In this document: positions 25,381 through 33,938 of the stretch, piece by piece
Layout: each line of letters begins with the position of its first letter
Numbering within the stretch: position 1 is the first letter of the stretch
Assembly: GCF_002723615.1 (NCBI RefSeq)
Contig: NZ_KZ304969.1
Span: 1 to 55,746 of the forward strand
Length of the DNA: 55,746 bases
Direction: 5' to 3'
Source: Limimaricola cinnabarinus
GTDB lineage: Bacteria; Pseudomonadota; Alphaproteobacteria; Rhodobacterales; Rhodobacteraceae
The notes under the pieces: generated by a model
What the model was told of the DNA's origin: nothing
Seen by the model: only the letters and a program-made list of their open reading frames with translations
Database searches by the model: none
Translations under genes and position numbers: made by a program

Positions 25381-26559
25381 ATGAGACCGACAGAAGGCGA
25401 GCCGGTGAGAGACCACTTCGATCACACGAGCGAACAGCGCGCGGACGCCATCCGGTCGCTCGGCATCATGGACAGCGAGGACGAGGCCGATTTCGACGAG
25501 ATCACCTCCTACGCCGCCGAGATCTGCGATGCGCCGATCTCGCTGGTCACGCTGGTCAGCACCGATCGCCAATGGGCCAAATCGGCCTTCGGCACCCAGC
25601 AGCGCGACTATTCGATGGACGAGTCGATCTGCTCGCATGGCCTGTCCGGCCCCGATTTCCTCGAAATCGAGGACACCGCCACCGATCCGCGCACCCGCGA
25701 TAACCCGCTCGTCACCGGCGCGGACGCGATCCGCTACTATGGCGGCGCGATCCTCAAGCTGGGCGGCACCACGCCGATCGGTGCCTTGTGCATCCTCGAC
25801 CGCAGGCCGCGCCGCCTGCCCGATGAGACCAAGCGCCTGCTGGTCATCCTCGCCAAGCAGGTGACCCGCCGGATGGAGCTGCGCCGCGCGCTCGCGACGC
25901 AGGAGACCCTCGCCAGCGAAGTCGATCACCGGGTCAAGAATTCGCTGCAGATGGTGACCGCGCTGGTGCGGATCCAGCGGGCGCAGGCGCGCAGCACCGA
26001 GACGCGCGAGGCGCTTGGCGAGACGATCGACCGGCTTTCGGCCATCGCCCTGCTGCATGCCGAGCTGCACAAGGTCTCGGCCCGCAACGAGATCGCGCTG
26101 CACCAGTTTTTGCCCGACATCATCCGCCATCTCGAACCGACCCTGCCGCCGCATGTGACGATCGAGCACAGCCTCGTGCCGATGCTGGTGCGCTCGGAGA
26201 TCGCGACCTCGCTGGCGCTTCTGGTCAACGAGGCGGTGACCAATGCCGCCAAGCACGCCTTCCCCGATGGCCGCGCCGGCCGGATCGAGGTGACGCTCGA
26301 GGCGAAAGGCCAGCTCGGCCGCCTTGCGATCATCGATGATGGCATGGGCCATGCGGGCCTGGGCACCGAGGATACGGCCAGCGAAAGCACGGGGAGCGCG
26401 CTTCTGATGGCCGATCCGGCCGGCGGCGGCGGGCTGGGGCGGCAGATCATCGACGCCTCGGTGGCGCGGATCAATGGCGAGATCAGCCGCAGCAGCGGCG
26501 CCGGCGGCACGCTGATCGAGGTGCGCTTTCCCGCGCCGCGCCTCGTGCCCCACGGCTGA
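25381..26559 (+). CDS. GAF-domain sensor histidine kinase (HisKA_2 type)
   Basis: A 392-residue soluble sensor kinase. An N-terminal GAF domain (about residues 15-165, with DRQWAKSAFG and SICSHGL) is followed by a HisKA_2 phosphoacceptor with H183 in EVDHRVKNSLQMV, then a HATPase domain with the N-box NEAVTNAAKHAF, DDGMGHAG and a G-box GGGGLGRQII. Kinases of this family in alphaproteobacteria often feed general stress or light responses. No response regulator is adjacent, so the partner is unknown. There is no membrane segment, so the signal is cytoplasmic. The start is uncertain: ATG 25360 or GTG 25405 are also in frame, and no Shine-Dalgarno sequence is decisive. Confidence 0.85.
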   Translation: MRPTEGEPVRDHFDHTSEQRADAIRSLGIMDSEDEADFDEITSYAAEICDAPISLVTLVSTDRQWAKSAFGTQQRDYSMDESICSHGLSGPDFLEIEDTATDPRTRDNPLVTGADAIRYYGGAILKLGGTTPIGALCILDRRPRRLPDETKRLLVILAKQVTRRMELRRALATQETLASEVDHRVKNSLQMVTALVRIQRAQARSTETREALGETIDRLSAIALLHAELHKVSARNEIALHQFLPDIIRHLEPTLPPHVTIEHSLVPMLVRSEIATSLALLVNEAVTNAAKHAFPDGRAGRIEVTLEAKGQLGRLAIIDDGMGHAGLGTEDTASESTGSALLMADPAGGGGLGRQIIDASVARINGEISRSSGAGGTLIEVRFPAPRLVPHG

Positions 26560-26572
26560 GGGGGGCGGTGGC

Positions 26573-26597
26573 GGCGCGGCCCGCCGGGGGCCGCGCC
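26573..26597. terminator. Hairpin between the convergent kinase and cyclophilin genes
   Basis: GGCGCGGCCC (26573-26582) pairs perfectly with GGGCCGCGCC (26588-26597). It lies between the kinase stop (26559) and the convergent cyclophilin stop (26606), and may serve both strands. Confidence 0.55.
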
Positions 26598-26605
26598 GAT
26601 CTGCG

Positions 26606-27151
26606 TCACTCGGTGACGCGCACTTCGCGCATGACGTCGGGCGCCTCGCCGACGGCGCCGTTCGGCCCCTGCCCGCGCTTGATCGCGTCGAGCACGTCGA
26701 GCCCTTCGGTCACCTCGCCCACGACCGTGTACTGGCCGTTGAGGAAATCGCCCGGTGCGAACATGATGAAGAACTGGCTGTTGGCCGAGTTCGGGTCCTG
26801 GCTGCGGGCCATGCCGACGGTGCCGCGCTCGAAGGGCAGGTCCGAGAATTCCTGCGCCAGATCGTCGCGCTCGGAGCCGCCCATGCCGGCCATCGACATG
26901 TCGCCGCCCTCGCGGCCGAACTCCACGTCGCCGGTCTGCGCCATGAAGCCGTCGATCACGCGGTGGAACACCACGCCGTCATAGGCGCCTTCGGCGGCCA
27001 GCGCGGTGATCTGCTCGACATGGGCGGGCGCCACATCCTCGAACAGGTCGATCGCGATCGTGCCCTCGGCCTCGCCCACCACGTCGATCTCGATGCCGGT
27101 GGCGGCGGCGGGCGTGGCGGCCAGCGCCATCAGGAAAGCAAGCTTACGCAT
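26606..27151 (-). CDS. Periplasmic cyclophilin-type peptidyl-prolyl isomerase
   Basis: A 181-residue cyclophilin that should help fold exported proteins. It begins with a Sec signal peptide ([17 protein letters not shown], cleavage near residue 18). The catalytic core shows [16 protein letters not shown], with the active-site Arg, and [12 protein letters not shown]. The insertion GREGGDMSMAGMGGSE is somewhat longer than in its cytoplasmic neighbour. Its ATG overlaps the end of that gene by eight bases, so the two cyclophilins form an operon: cytoplasmic first, exported second. They look like a tandem duplication followed by relocation. Confidence 0.92.
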   Translation of the reverse strand: MRKLAFLMALAATPAAATGIEIDVVGEAEGTIAIDLFEDVAPAHVEQITALAAEGAYDGVVFHRVIDGFMAQTGDVEFGREGGDMSMAGMGGSERDDLAQEFSDLPFERGTVGMARSQDPNSANSQFFIMFAPGDFLNGQYTVVGEVTEGLDVLDAIKRGQGPNGAVGEAPDVMREVRVTE

Positions 27152-27650
27152 CGGCGGCCACCTTGACGCTGATCATCCGGTCGGGGTTGGCGGGCGGCTC
27201 GCCCTTGGTGATGGCGTCGACATGCTCCATCCCCTCGATCACGCGGCCATAGACCGTGTATTGCTTGTTGAGGAAGTGATTGTCGCCGAAATTGATGAAG
27301 AACTGGCTGTTGGCCGAGTTCGGATTGGCCGAGCGCGCCGCGCCCAGCGTGCCGCGGTCATGCGGCACGTTCGAGAATTCGGCCGGAAGGTCGGGCTTGT
27401 CCGAGCCGCCGGTGCCGGCGCGGCGCGGGTTGTAGTCCTTTTCCATGTTGGCGTGCTCGACATCGCCGGTCTGCGCCATGAAGCCGTCGATCACCCGGTG
27501 GAAGGCGACGTTGTCATAGGCGCCGGCGCGGGCCAGCTCCTTCATCCGCTCGACATGCTTGGGTGCGACGTCGGGGAGAAGCTCGATCGTCACCGGCCCG
27601 TCCTTGAGCTCGATGATGATGGTGTTCTCGGGGTCCTTGATCTCGGCCAT
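27144..27650 (-). CDS. Cytoplasmic cyclophilin-type peptidyl-prolyl isomerase
   Basis: A 168-residue cyclophilin without a signal peptide. The core motifs [16 protein letters not shown] and [14 protein letters not shown] match the exported neighbour almost exactly. Small bacterial cyclophilins (PpiB-like) have this length. It is the first gene of a two-gene operon and diverges from pgk across a 140-base region. AGGAGGACCGGCA precedes the ATG on the minus strand. Confidence 0.93.
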   Translation of the reverse strand: MAEIKDPENTIIIELKDGPVTIELLPDVAPKHVERMKELARAGAYDNVAFHRVIDGFMAQTGDVEHANMEKDYNPRRAGTGGSDKPDLPAEFSNVPHDRGTLGAARSANPNSANSQFFINFGDNHFLNKQYTVYGRVIEGMEHVDAITKGEPPANPDRMISVKVAADA

Positions 27651-27731
27651 TGCCGGTCCTCCTTCTGCATTGCCCCCGACATAAGGCCAGCCCGCGCGTA
27701 AGCCAATGGCCCCGCGACATGCGCCAATGGC

Positions 27732-27760
27732 TTGAGGGCCACGGCCCCGGGCGCTACCTA
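27732..27760 (+). promoter_or_regulatory. Candidate sigma-70 promoter of pgk
   Basis: TTGAGG (27732-27737), a 17-base spacer, TACCTA (27755-27760). The transcription start would be near 27767, 24 bases before the pgk ATG. I see no GCGCTAAC operator here, unlike edd and fba. Confidence 0.45.
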
Positions 27761-27790
27761 TCTGCCAACACGAAACGGAAAGGACGGCTC

Positions 27791-28981
27791 ATGGGCTGGA
27801 AGACGATCGACGAGTTGGACCTCGCGGGCAAGCGGGTCCTCGTGAGGGTGGACGTGAACGTGCCCATCGAGGCGGGCCGCGTCACCGACGCGACCCGGAT
27901 CGAGCGCATCCTGCCCACCGTGACCGACATCGCCGAAAAGGGCGGCCGGGTGATCCTGCTTGCGCATTTCGACCGGCCCAAGGGCAAGGTCGTGCCCGAG
28001 ATGTCGCTGAAACAGATCCTGCCCGCGCTGGAGGACAAGCTCGGCCGCCGCGTCGCCTTTGCCGAGGATTGCGTGGGCGAGACGGCGCAGAAGGCCGTGG
28101 ACGCGCTGGGCGATGGCGAGGTGCTGCTTCTGGAAAACACCCGCTTTCACGCGGGCGAAGAGGCCAATGACCCCGATTTCGCCGAAAAGCTCGCGCATCT
28201 GGGCGACGCCTACGTCAACGACGCCTTCTCGGCCGCGCACCGCGCGCATGCCTCGACCGAGGCGCTGGCCCGGCTCCTGCCCGCCGCCGCGGGCCGGCTG
28301 ATGGCCGAGGAGCTTTCCGCGCTCGAGCGTGCGCTGGGCTCGCCCGACCGGCCCGTGGTCGCCGTGGTCGGCGGGGCCAAGGTCTCGACCAAGCTCGACC
28401 TTCTGTCGAACCTCGTCGAAAAGGTCGACACGCTGGTGATCGGCGGCGGCATGGCCAACACCTTCCTCGCGGCCCAGGGGCTCGATGTCGGCAAGTCGCT
28501 CTGCGAGCATGATCTCGCGGACACCGCGCGACAGATCGCGCAGAAGGCCGCCGACAAGGGCTGCACCATCCTGCTGCCGCGCGACGTCGTCGTGGCGCGC
28601 GAGTTCAAGGCCGGTGCGGAGAGCGAAGTCGTGAAGGCCGAGGACACGCCCGCCGACGCGATGATCCTCGATGCCGGGCCCGACAGCGTCGCGCATGTCG
28701 AGATGGCGCTCGAAAACGCGAAGACGCTGGTCTGGAACGGCCCCCTGGGCGCCTTCGAGATCGAGCCCTTCGACCGCGGCACCGTGACGGCGGCGAAAAA
28801 GGCCGCAAAGCTGACGCAGGCGGGCAAGCTCGTCTCCGTGGCGGGCGGCGGCGACACCGTGGCCGCGCTCAACGCCGCGGGCGTGGCGAATGATTTTTCC
28901 TATGTATCCACCGCAGGAGGGGCTTTCTTGGAATGGATGGAAGGCAAGGTGCTGCCGGGCGTGAAGGCGCTGGGCGCATGA
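27791..28981 (+). CDS. pgk: Phosphoglycerate kinase
   Basis: Interconverts 1,3-bisphosphoglycerate and 3-phosphoglycerate in glycolysis and gluconeogenesis. The 396-residue product carries the signature [14 protein letters not shown] near residue 15, [10 protein letters not shown], the NTRFHAGE substrate site, and the C-terminal nucleotide-site [12 protein letters not shown] 27791 has GGAAAGGA at good spacing; the longer open frame back to 27650 crosses the promoter. The TGA stop overlaps the ATG of the SDR gene. Confidence 0.96.
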   Translation: MGWKTIDELDLAGKRVLVRVDVNVPIEAGRVTDATRIERILPTVTDIAEKGGRVILLAHFDRPKGKVVPEMSLKQILPALEDKLGRRVAFAEDCVGETAQKAVDALGDGEVLLLENTRFHAGEEANDPDFAEKLAHLGDAYVNDAFSAAHRAHASTEALARLLPAAAGRLMAEELSALERALGSPDRPVVAVVGGAKVSTKLDLLSNLVEKVDTLVIGGGMANTFLAAQGLDVGKSLCEHDLADTARQIAQKAADKGCTILLPRDVVVAREFKAGAESEVVKAEDTPADAMILDAGPDSVAHVEMALENAKTLVWNGPLGAFEIEPFDRGTVTAAKKAAKLTQAGKLVSVAGGGDTVAALNAAGVANDFSYVSTAGGAFLEWMEGKVLPGVKALGA

Positions 28982-29805
28982 GCGGCAACACGCAGATCCG
29001 CAAGGGCCATGGCGACCTCGTGCCGCAAAGCCGCGGCTGGACGCTGATCACCGGGGCCTCCTCGGGCTTGGGCGCCGAATTCGCCCGCATCGCCGCGCGC
29101 GGCGGCCGCCGGCTGATCCTGTCGGCCCGCTCCGAGGACAGGCTCGAAAAGCTCGCTTCCGAGCTGCGCGAGCGGGTCGAGGTGGTGGTGATCCCCGCCG
29201 ATCTCGCCCGCCCCGGCGCGGCCGAGAGGCTCTGGCGCGAGGCCTCGGAGGGCCGCCGCATCGAGATCCTCGTCAACAATGCAGGGCTCGGTCTCAATCG
29301 CCGCTTCGGCGATGGCGGCGTCGAGGAGGCCGAGAAGCTGGTCGCGGTCAACGTCTCGGCGGCGACCGTTCTGATGCAGGCCGCGGTCGGCCACATGCGC
29401 CGCGAGGGCGCGGGCCACATCCTCAACGTGGCCTCGGTCGCGGCCTTCGTGCCCGGCCCCGGCATGGCGGTCTACCACGCGACCAAGGCTTACCTCCTGT
29501 CGCTTTCGGACGCGGTCACCGCCGAGCTTCAGGCCGAGGACAGCGACGTGGCGATCACCGCGCTCTGCCCCGGCCCGGTCGAGACCGGCTTCTTCGACGC
29601 GGCGGGCATGTCCTCTGACGGCCCCTCGGGCCCGATGCGCCCGGCGCGCGCGCGCGACGTGGCGCAGGCGGGCTGGGAGGCGATGCTGGCGCGGCGCCAG
29701 ACCGTCGTGCCGGGCGGCATGACGCGGCTTGCGGCCTTTGCGGGCCGGGTGCTGCCGCGCGGGCTGACCGCGCGCATCGCCGGTCGGGCCTATGGCAAGG
29801 CCTGA
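28978..29805 (+). CDS. Short-chain dehydrogenase/reductase
   Basis: A 275-residue classical-type SDR. The cofactor motif is TGASSGLG (near residue 24), followed by the structural NNAG, the catalytic Ser in NVASVAAF, and the YHATK motif. The Arg residues after the second strand suggest NADP(H). The substrate is unknown; the sequence resembles the SDRs that act on acyl or small carbonyl compounds. Its ATG overlaps the pgk stop in ATGA, so the two are co-translated, although no metabolic link is obvious. A terminator follows. Confidence 0.88.
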   Translation: MSGNTQIRKGHGDLVPQSRGWTLITGASSGLGAEFARIAARGGRRLILSARSEDRLEKLASELRERVEVVVIPADLARPGAAERLWREASEGRRIEILVNNAGLGLNRRFGDGGVEEAEKLVAVNVSAATVLMQAAVGHMRREGAGHILNVASVAAFVPGPGMAVYHATKAYLLSLSDAVTAELQAEDSDVAITALCPGPVETGFFDAAGMSSDGPSGPMRPARARDVAQAGWEAMLARRQTVVPGGMTRLAAFAGRVLPRGLTARIAGRAYGKA

Positions 29806-29811
29806 TTTTCC

Positions 29812-29834
29812 AAGCCCCTGAGATCACGGGGCTT
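29812..29834 (+). terminator. Intrinsic terminator after the pgk-SDR operon
   Basis: AAGCCCC (29812-29818) pairs with GGGGCTT (29828-29834) around a nine-base loop. The U-tract is short (TTT), and the 3' side runs into the first fba operator. Confidence 0.65.
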
Positions 29835-29835
29835 T

Positions 29836-29849
29836 GGTGGCGCTAACAG
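29836..29849 (+). promoter_or_regulatory. Operator repeat 1 upstream of fba
   Basis: GGTGGCGCTAACAG, an imperfect LacI-type dyad with the same GCGCTAAC half as the edd operator. It is repeated exactly at 29858, and the two copies are 22 bases apart, about two helical turns. Confidence 0.6.
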
Positions 29850-29857
29850 TGCCGCCC

Positions 29858-29871
29858 GGTGGCGCTAACAG
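29858..29871 (+). promoter_or_regulatory. Operator repeat 2 upstream of fba
   Basis: Exact second copy of GGTGGCGCTAACAG. It ends two bases before the predicted -35 of fba, the usual position for an activator contacting RNA polymerase. Confidence 0.6.
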
Positions 29872-29873
29872 GA

Positions 29874-29902
29874 TTGTGAGCCGCCGGGCGGGGACTTAGG
29901 TT
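29874..29902 (+). promoter_or_regulatory. Candidate sigma-70 promoter of fba
   Basis: TTGTGA (29874-29879), a 17-base spacer, TAGGTT (29897-29902). The start would be near 29909, 22 bases before the fba ATG. Confidence 0.5.
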
Positions 29903-29930
29903 TGCCGCAACGCAAACCGAAAGGCTTCCC

Positions 29931-30860
29931 ATGCAGACCACCGACACCGTCCGCGACATCCTTCGCAACTACGAGGGCGAGACCCCCGGCGTGAAGGCGA
30001 ACCTCGCCCGGATGCTGATGGCCGGCAAGCTGGGCGGCACCGGCAAGATGATCATCCTGCCGGTCGATCAGGGCTTCGAGCACGGCCCCGCCCGCAGCTT
30101 CGCGCCCAACCCCGAGGGCTACGATCCGCATTACCACTACCAGCTCGCCATCGACGCCGGGCTCAACGCCTATGCCGCCCCCTTGGGCATGATCGAGGCG
30201 GGCGCCGACACATTCGCCGGCCAGATCCCCACCATCCTGAAATGCAACAGCGCCAACTCGCTGATGTCGGGCACCGCCGGCAAGAACCAGGCCGTGACCG
30301 CAAGCGTCGACGACGCGCTGCGCCTTGGCTGCTCGGCCATCGGCTTCACGATCTATCCGGGCTCGGACTGCGCGCTCGACATGTTCGAGGAGATCGTCGA
30401 GATGCGCAAAGAGGCCGCCGCCAAGGGCGTGGCCACCGTGATCTGGTCCTATCCGCGCGGCGAGGCGCTCGACAAGGATGGCGAGACGGCGATCGACATC
30501 GCGGCCTATGCCGCACAGATCGCGGCGCTGATCGGCGCGCATGTCATCAAGATCAAGCTCTCGACCGACCACCTGTCGCTGCCCGAGGCCAGGAAGGTCT
30601 ACGAGGCCGAGAAGATCGACATCTCGACCCAGGCCGCGCGGGTGCAGCATTGCGTGCAGTCGGCCTTTGGCGGGCGGCGCATCATGGTCTTCTCGGGCGG
30701 CGCCAAGAAGGGCGCGGATTCGGTCTATGACGACGCCCGCGCGATCCGCGATGGCGGCGGCAACGGCTCGATCATCGGCCGCAACTCCTTCCAGCGCCCG
30801 CGCGAAGAGGCGCTTGAAATGCTCGGCAAGCTGCAGGACATCTATCTCGGCAAGGGCTGA
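29931..30860 (+). CDS. fba: Fructose-bisphosphate aldolase, class I (FbaB/DhnA type)
   Basis: Schiff-base aldolase that interconverts fructose 1,6-bisphosphate and two triose phosphates. The 309-residue product has the DhnA-family motif LPVDQGFEHGPARSF near residue 44, KCNSANSLMS, and HVIKIKLSTDH with a likely active-site lysine. It is not a zinc class II enzyme: no HxH metal motif is seen. In organisms that break down sugar by the Entner-Doudoroff route, this enzyme mainly serves gluconeogenesis. Two copies of a LacI-type operator lie just upstream of its promoter. CGAAAGG precedes the ATG. Confidence 0.94.
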   Translation: MQTTDTVRDILRNYEGETPGVKANLARMLMAGKLGGTGKMIILPVDQGFEHGPARSFAPNPEGYDPHYHYQLAIDAGLNAYAAPLGMIEAGADTFAGQIPTILKCNSANSLMSGTAGKNQAVTASVDDALRLGCSAIGFTIYPGSDCALDMFEEIVEMRKEAAAKGVATVIWSYPRGEALDKDGETAIDIAAYAAQIAALIGAHVIKIKLSTDHLSLPEARKVYEAEKIDISTQAARVQHCVQSAFGGRRIMVFSGGAKKGADSVYDDARAIRDGGGNGSIIGRNSFQRPREEALEMLGKLQDIYLGKG

Positions 30861-30920
30861 GCCCGGCCCGGTTCGCCCCGCGCGGCAAACCGGCCACGCT
30901 CTTCGGCGACAAGACGCCGC

Positions 30921-30953
30921 GGCGGCGGAAACAGGATGTTTCCGCCGCCTTTT
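30921..30953 (+). terminator. Intrinsic terminator of fba
   Basis: Perfect 12-bp stem GGCGGCGGAAAC (30921-30932) / GTTTCCGCCGCC (30938-30949), loop AGGAT, then TTTT (30950-30953). Confidence 0.9.
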
Positions 30954-31009
30954 CATGCCATGCTCGATCCAGCCGCCCGACCCAAGAGGCGGCATACGAG
31001 GCACGAGTG

Positions 31010-31306
31010 ATGTTGAAACGCACCCCTTCTCTGGGCCCCGCCCTCTACCTGGTCGGCATGTTGCTGATCGGTCTCTACTTCACCTTCGCCGCCGTGCAGG
31101 GCGATTACGGCGTGTTCCGCCGGGCCGAGGTTGAGGCGGAGGCGCGCGGCCTGGAGAAGGAGCTCGCCGGCCTGCGCGAGGAAGTGGCGCGGATGGAGAA
31201 TCTCACCCGCCGCCTGTCCGACAAATACCTCGATCTCGACCTGCTCGACGCCCGCGCGCGCGAAGTGCTCGGCATGATCCGCGCCGACGAGATCGTCATT
31301 CGCTGA
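31010..31306 (+). CDS. FtsB-like septum formation initiator protein
   Basis: A 98-residue single-pass membrane protein of the FtsB/DivIC family. A membrane helix (ALYLVGMLLIGLYFTFAAV, about residues 11-29) is followed by a coiled coil (AEVEAEARGLEKELAGLREEVARMENLTRRLS) and DLLDARAREVLGMIRADEIVIR, the typical family ending. FtsB links FtsQ and FtsL in the divisome; cell division is the expected role. A GTG three bases upstream (31007) could also serve as start. GAGG lies upstream. It stands between two terminators, so it is probably monocistronic or a weak leader to the pdh operon. Confidence 0.85.
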   Translation: MLKRTPSLGPALYLVGMLLIGLYFTFAAVQGDYGVFRRAEVEAEARGLEKELAGLREEVARMENLTRRLSDKYLDLDLLDARAREVLGMIRADEIVIR

Positions 31307-31337
31307 CCCGGCGTCACCCAAAGCACCTTTTTTCAAG

Positions 31338-31368
31338 GCGCCGCGTTCCTTTTCCGGGAGCGCGGCGC
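31338..31368 (+). terminator. Terminator-like hairpin before pdhA
   Basis: GCGCCGCG (31338-31345) pairs with CGCGGCGC (31361-31368), with further partial pairing inside. It follows the FtsB-like gene by 31 bases and is not followed by a T-run. Confidence 0.5.
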
Positions 31369-31380
31369 TCTGCATTCGGC

Positions 31381-31428
31381 ATGTCGAGATTGTCCTGTTG
31401 CATCCCGCCCAACTTCTGTAAGAGATAG
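31381..31428 (+). other. Possible Cys-rich upstream ORF in the pdhA leader
   Basis: A 15-residue frame MSRLSCCIPPNFCKR ends in TAG, 41 bases before pdhA. Three Cys in 15 residues is unusual. There is no good Shine-Dalgarno sequence, so translation is doubtful and I do not call it a CDS. Confidence 0.25.
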
Positions 31429-31445
31429 TTCAAGGCTAAACTATC
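31424..31445. promoter_or_regulatory. Dyad upstream of pdhA, putative operator
   Basis: GATAGTT (31424-31430) and AACTATC (31439-31445) form perfect seven-base arms around an eight-base centre, 24 bases before the pdhA ATG. It stands out in a GC-rich genome because the arms are AT-rich. The regulator is not identifiable. Confidence 0.5.
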
Positions 31446-31469
31446 CGTCACAGCGCGAAGGGAGACGCC

Positions 31470-32516
31470 ATGGCGACCCGGAAGACCTCCGACACAGGCC
31501 CAGCCAAGGGTTCCAATCCTGCCCCCAAGGGCTCCAACATTCCTGCCGATGAGCTGAAGCACTACTACCGCGAGATGCTGCTGATCCGCCGCTTCGAGGA
31601 GAAGGCCGGCCAGCTTTACGGCATGGGCCTGATCGGCGGCTTCTGCCACCTCTATATCGGCCAGGAGGCCGTGGTGGTCGGGCTCGAGGCAGCGGCGGAC
31701 GAGGGCGACAAGCGCGTCACCTCCTACCGCGATCACGGCCACATGCTGGCCTGCGGCATGGACCCCAAGGGCGTCATGGCCGAGCTGACGGGCCGCGATG
31801 GCGGCTATTCGAAGGGCAAGGGCGGGAGCATGCACATGTTCTCGAAGGAAAAGCACTTCTATGGCGGCCACGGCATCGTCGGCGCGCAGGTGCCGATCGG
31901 CGCCGGTCTCGCCTTCGCCGACAAGTACAACGGCACCGACCGCGTCACCTTCACCTATTTCGGCGACGGCGCCGCCAACCAGGGCCAGGTCTACGAGACC
32001 TACAACATGGCCCAGCTGTGGGACCTGCCGGTCGTCTTCGTGATCGAGAACAACCAGTACGCCATGGGCACCAGCGTCCAGCGTTCGACCAAGAGCCCCT
32101 CCCTGTGGGAGCGCGGTGCCGCCTACGGCATCAAGGGTGAAGAGGTCGACGGCATGGACGTGCTGGCGGTCAAGGAAGCGGGCGAGCGCGCGGTGGCGCA
32201 CTGCCGCGAGGGCAAGGGCCCCTACATCCTCGAGATCAAGACCTACCGCTACCGCGGCCACTCCATGTCCGACCCCGCGAAATACCGCTCGCGCGAGGAA
32301 GTGCAGAAGATGCGCGAGGAGCGCGACCCGATCGAGCAGATCCGGCAGGTGCTGCTCTCGGGCCAGCACGCGACCGAGGAGGATCTCAAGGCGATCGACA
32401 AGGAAATCAAGGAGATCGTCAACGAGTCCGCCGAGTTCTCCAAGGAGAGCCCCGAGCCCGCGCTCGATGAGCTCTGGACCGACATCTACGCTAAAGAAGC
32501 CCCGCAGGAGGCCTGA
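31470..32516 (+). CDS. pdhA: Pyruvate dehydrogenase E1 component, alpha subunit
   Basis: With E1-beta it decarboxylates pyruvate on thiamin diphosphate and reductively acetylates the lipoyl domains. The 348-residue product has the cofactor motif GDGAANQGQVYE followed by FVIENN, RSTKSPSLWERG, and the phosphorylation-loop-like YRYRGHSMSDPAKYR. The first 20 residues are a polar linker (DTGPAKGSNPAPKGSN) before the domain. GAAGGGAG precedes the ATG. It is the first gene of pdhA-pdhB-pdhC, with three bases between its stop and the pdhB ATG. Confidence 0.97.
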   Translation: MATRKTSDTGPAKGSNPAPKGSNIPADELKHYYREMLLIRRFEEKAGQLYGMGLIGGFCHLYIGQEAVVVGLEAAADEGDKRVTSYRDHGHMLACGMDPKGVMAELTGRDGGYSKGKGGSMHMFSKEKHFYGGHGIVGAQVPIGAGLAFADKYNGTDRVTFTYFGDGAANQGQVYETYNMAQLWDLPVVFVIENNQYAMGTSVQRSTKSPSLWERGAAYGIKGEEVDGMDVLAVKEAGERAVAHCREGKGPYILEIKTYRYRGHSMSDPAKYRSREEVQKMREERDPIEQIRQVLLSGQHATEEDLKAIDKEIKEIVNESAEFSKESPEPALDELWTDIYAKEAPQEA

Positions 32517-32519
32517 TCC

Positions 32520-33926
32520 ATGGCGACCGAAATTCTGATGCCCGCCCTCTCGCCGACCATGGAGGAAGGCACGCTCGCCCGCTGGCTCGTCAAGGAGGGC
32601 GACACCGTCTCCTCCGGCGACATCCTGGCCGAGATCGAAACCGACAAGGCCACGATGGAGTTCGAGGCCGTCGACGAAGGCACCGTCGGAAAGATCCTCA
32701 TCGAGGAAGGCTCCGAGGGCGTGAAGGTCAACACGCCGATCGCGGTGCTCCTGGAGGAAGGCGAGGACGCCTCCGCCATCGACAGCGCCGGTGACAACTC
32801 GGGCGATGAGGCCAAGACGGAAGTGAAGGAAGAGACCAAGGCCGAGGAGAAGGACACCGTCCCCTCCGACACGCCCGCCGCCTCCTCCCCCGCCGCCGCG
32901 GCCCCGAAGCCGCCGCGCACGCCGGACTGGCCCGAGGGCACCGAGACCAAGACCACGACCGTCCGCGAAGCGCTGCGCGACGCCATGGCCGAGGAGATGC
33001 GCCGCGAGGACAACGTCTTCCTGATGGGCGAAGAGGTCGGCGAGTACCAGGGCGCCTACAAGATCAGCCAGGGTCTTCTGGACGAGTTCGGGCCCAAGCG
33101 CGTGGTCGACACGCCGATCACCGAGCACGGCTTTGCCGGCATCGCGGTCGGCGCGGCCTTTGGCGGGCTGCGCCCGATCGTCGAGTTCATGACCTTCAAC
33201 TTCGCTCTGCAGGCGATGGACCAGATCATCAACTCCGCCGCCAAGACGCTCTACATGTCCGGCGGCCAGATGGGCGCGCCGATGGTGTTCCGCGGCCCCA
33301 ACGGCGCCGCCGCCCGCGTCGGCGCGCAGCACTCCCAGGACTTCGCCGCCTGGTTCATGCAGATCCCCGGCCTCAAGGTCGTGATGCCCTACTCCGCCGC
33401 CGACGCGAAGGGCCTGATGAAATCCGCGATCCGCGACCCCAACCCGGTGATCTTCCTCGAAAACGAGATCCTCTATGGCCGCTCCTTCGAGGTGCCGGTG
33501 ATGGATGATTTCACCATCCCGCTCGGCAAGGCCAAGATCGCCCGCGAAGGCACCGACGTCACCATCGTCTCCTTCGGCATCGGCATGACCTATGCGCTCG
33601 AAGCGGCGGAAAAGCTCGCCCAGGACGGGATCGAGGCCGAGGTGATCGACCTGCGCACGATCCGCCCCATGGACACCGACGCGATCATCGAGAGCGTCAA
33701 GAAGACCAACCGCTGCGTCACCGTGGAAGAGGGTTGGCCGCAGGGCTCCGTCGGCGGCTACATCTCGAACGTGCTGATGCAGGAGGCCTTCGATCATCTC
33801 GACGCGCCGGTCATCAACTGCACGGGCAAGGACGTGCCGATGCCCTATGCCGCCAATCTCGAGAAGCACGCGCTGGTCACGACCGACGAGGTCGTCGAGG
33901 CGGTGCGCAAAGTGACCTACAAGTAA
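32520..33926 (+). CDS. pdhB: Pyruvate dehydrogenase E1 component, beta subunit, with N-terminal lipoyl domain
   Basis: A 468-residue E1-beta. Residues 1-80 form a complete lipoyl domain with the lipoylated lysine in [12 protein letters not shown], then a Pro/Ala/Glu-rich linker (about 82-140), then the transketolase-like domain ([33 protein letters not shown]) and transketolase C-terminal domain. A lipoyl domain on E1-beta is typical of alphaproteobacteria, not a fusion artefact. Its lipoyl domain is nearly identical to that of PdhC, including long shared DNA runs. It is translated in series with pdhA. Confidence 0.96.
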   Translation: MATEILMPALSPTMEEGTLARWLVKEGDTVSSGDILAEIETDKATMEFEAVDEGTVGKILIEEGSEGVKVNTPIAVLLEEGEDASAIDSAGDNSGDEAKTEVKEETKAEEKDTVPSDTPAASSPAAAAPKPPRTPDWPEGTETKTTTVREALRDAMAEEMRREDNVFLMGEEVGEYQGAYKISQGLLDEFGPKRVVDTPITEHGFAGIAVGAAFGGLRPIVEFMTFNFALQAMDQIINSAAKTLYMSGGQMGAPMVFRGPNGAAARVGAQHSQDFAAWFMQIPGLKVVMPYSAADAKGLMKSAIRDPNPVIFLENEILYGRSFEVPVMDDFTIPLGKAKIAREGTDVTIVSFGIGMTYALEAAEKLAQDGIEAEVIDLRTIRPMDTDAIIESVKKTNRCVTVEEGWPQGSVGGYISNVLMQEAFDHLDAPVINCTGKDVPMPYAANLEKHALVTTDEVVEAVRKVTYK

Positions 33927-33938
33927 GGGGCGCGAGAC

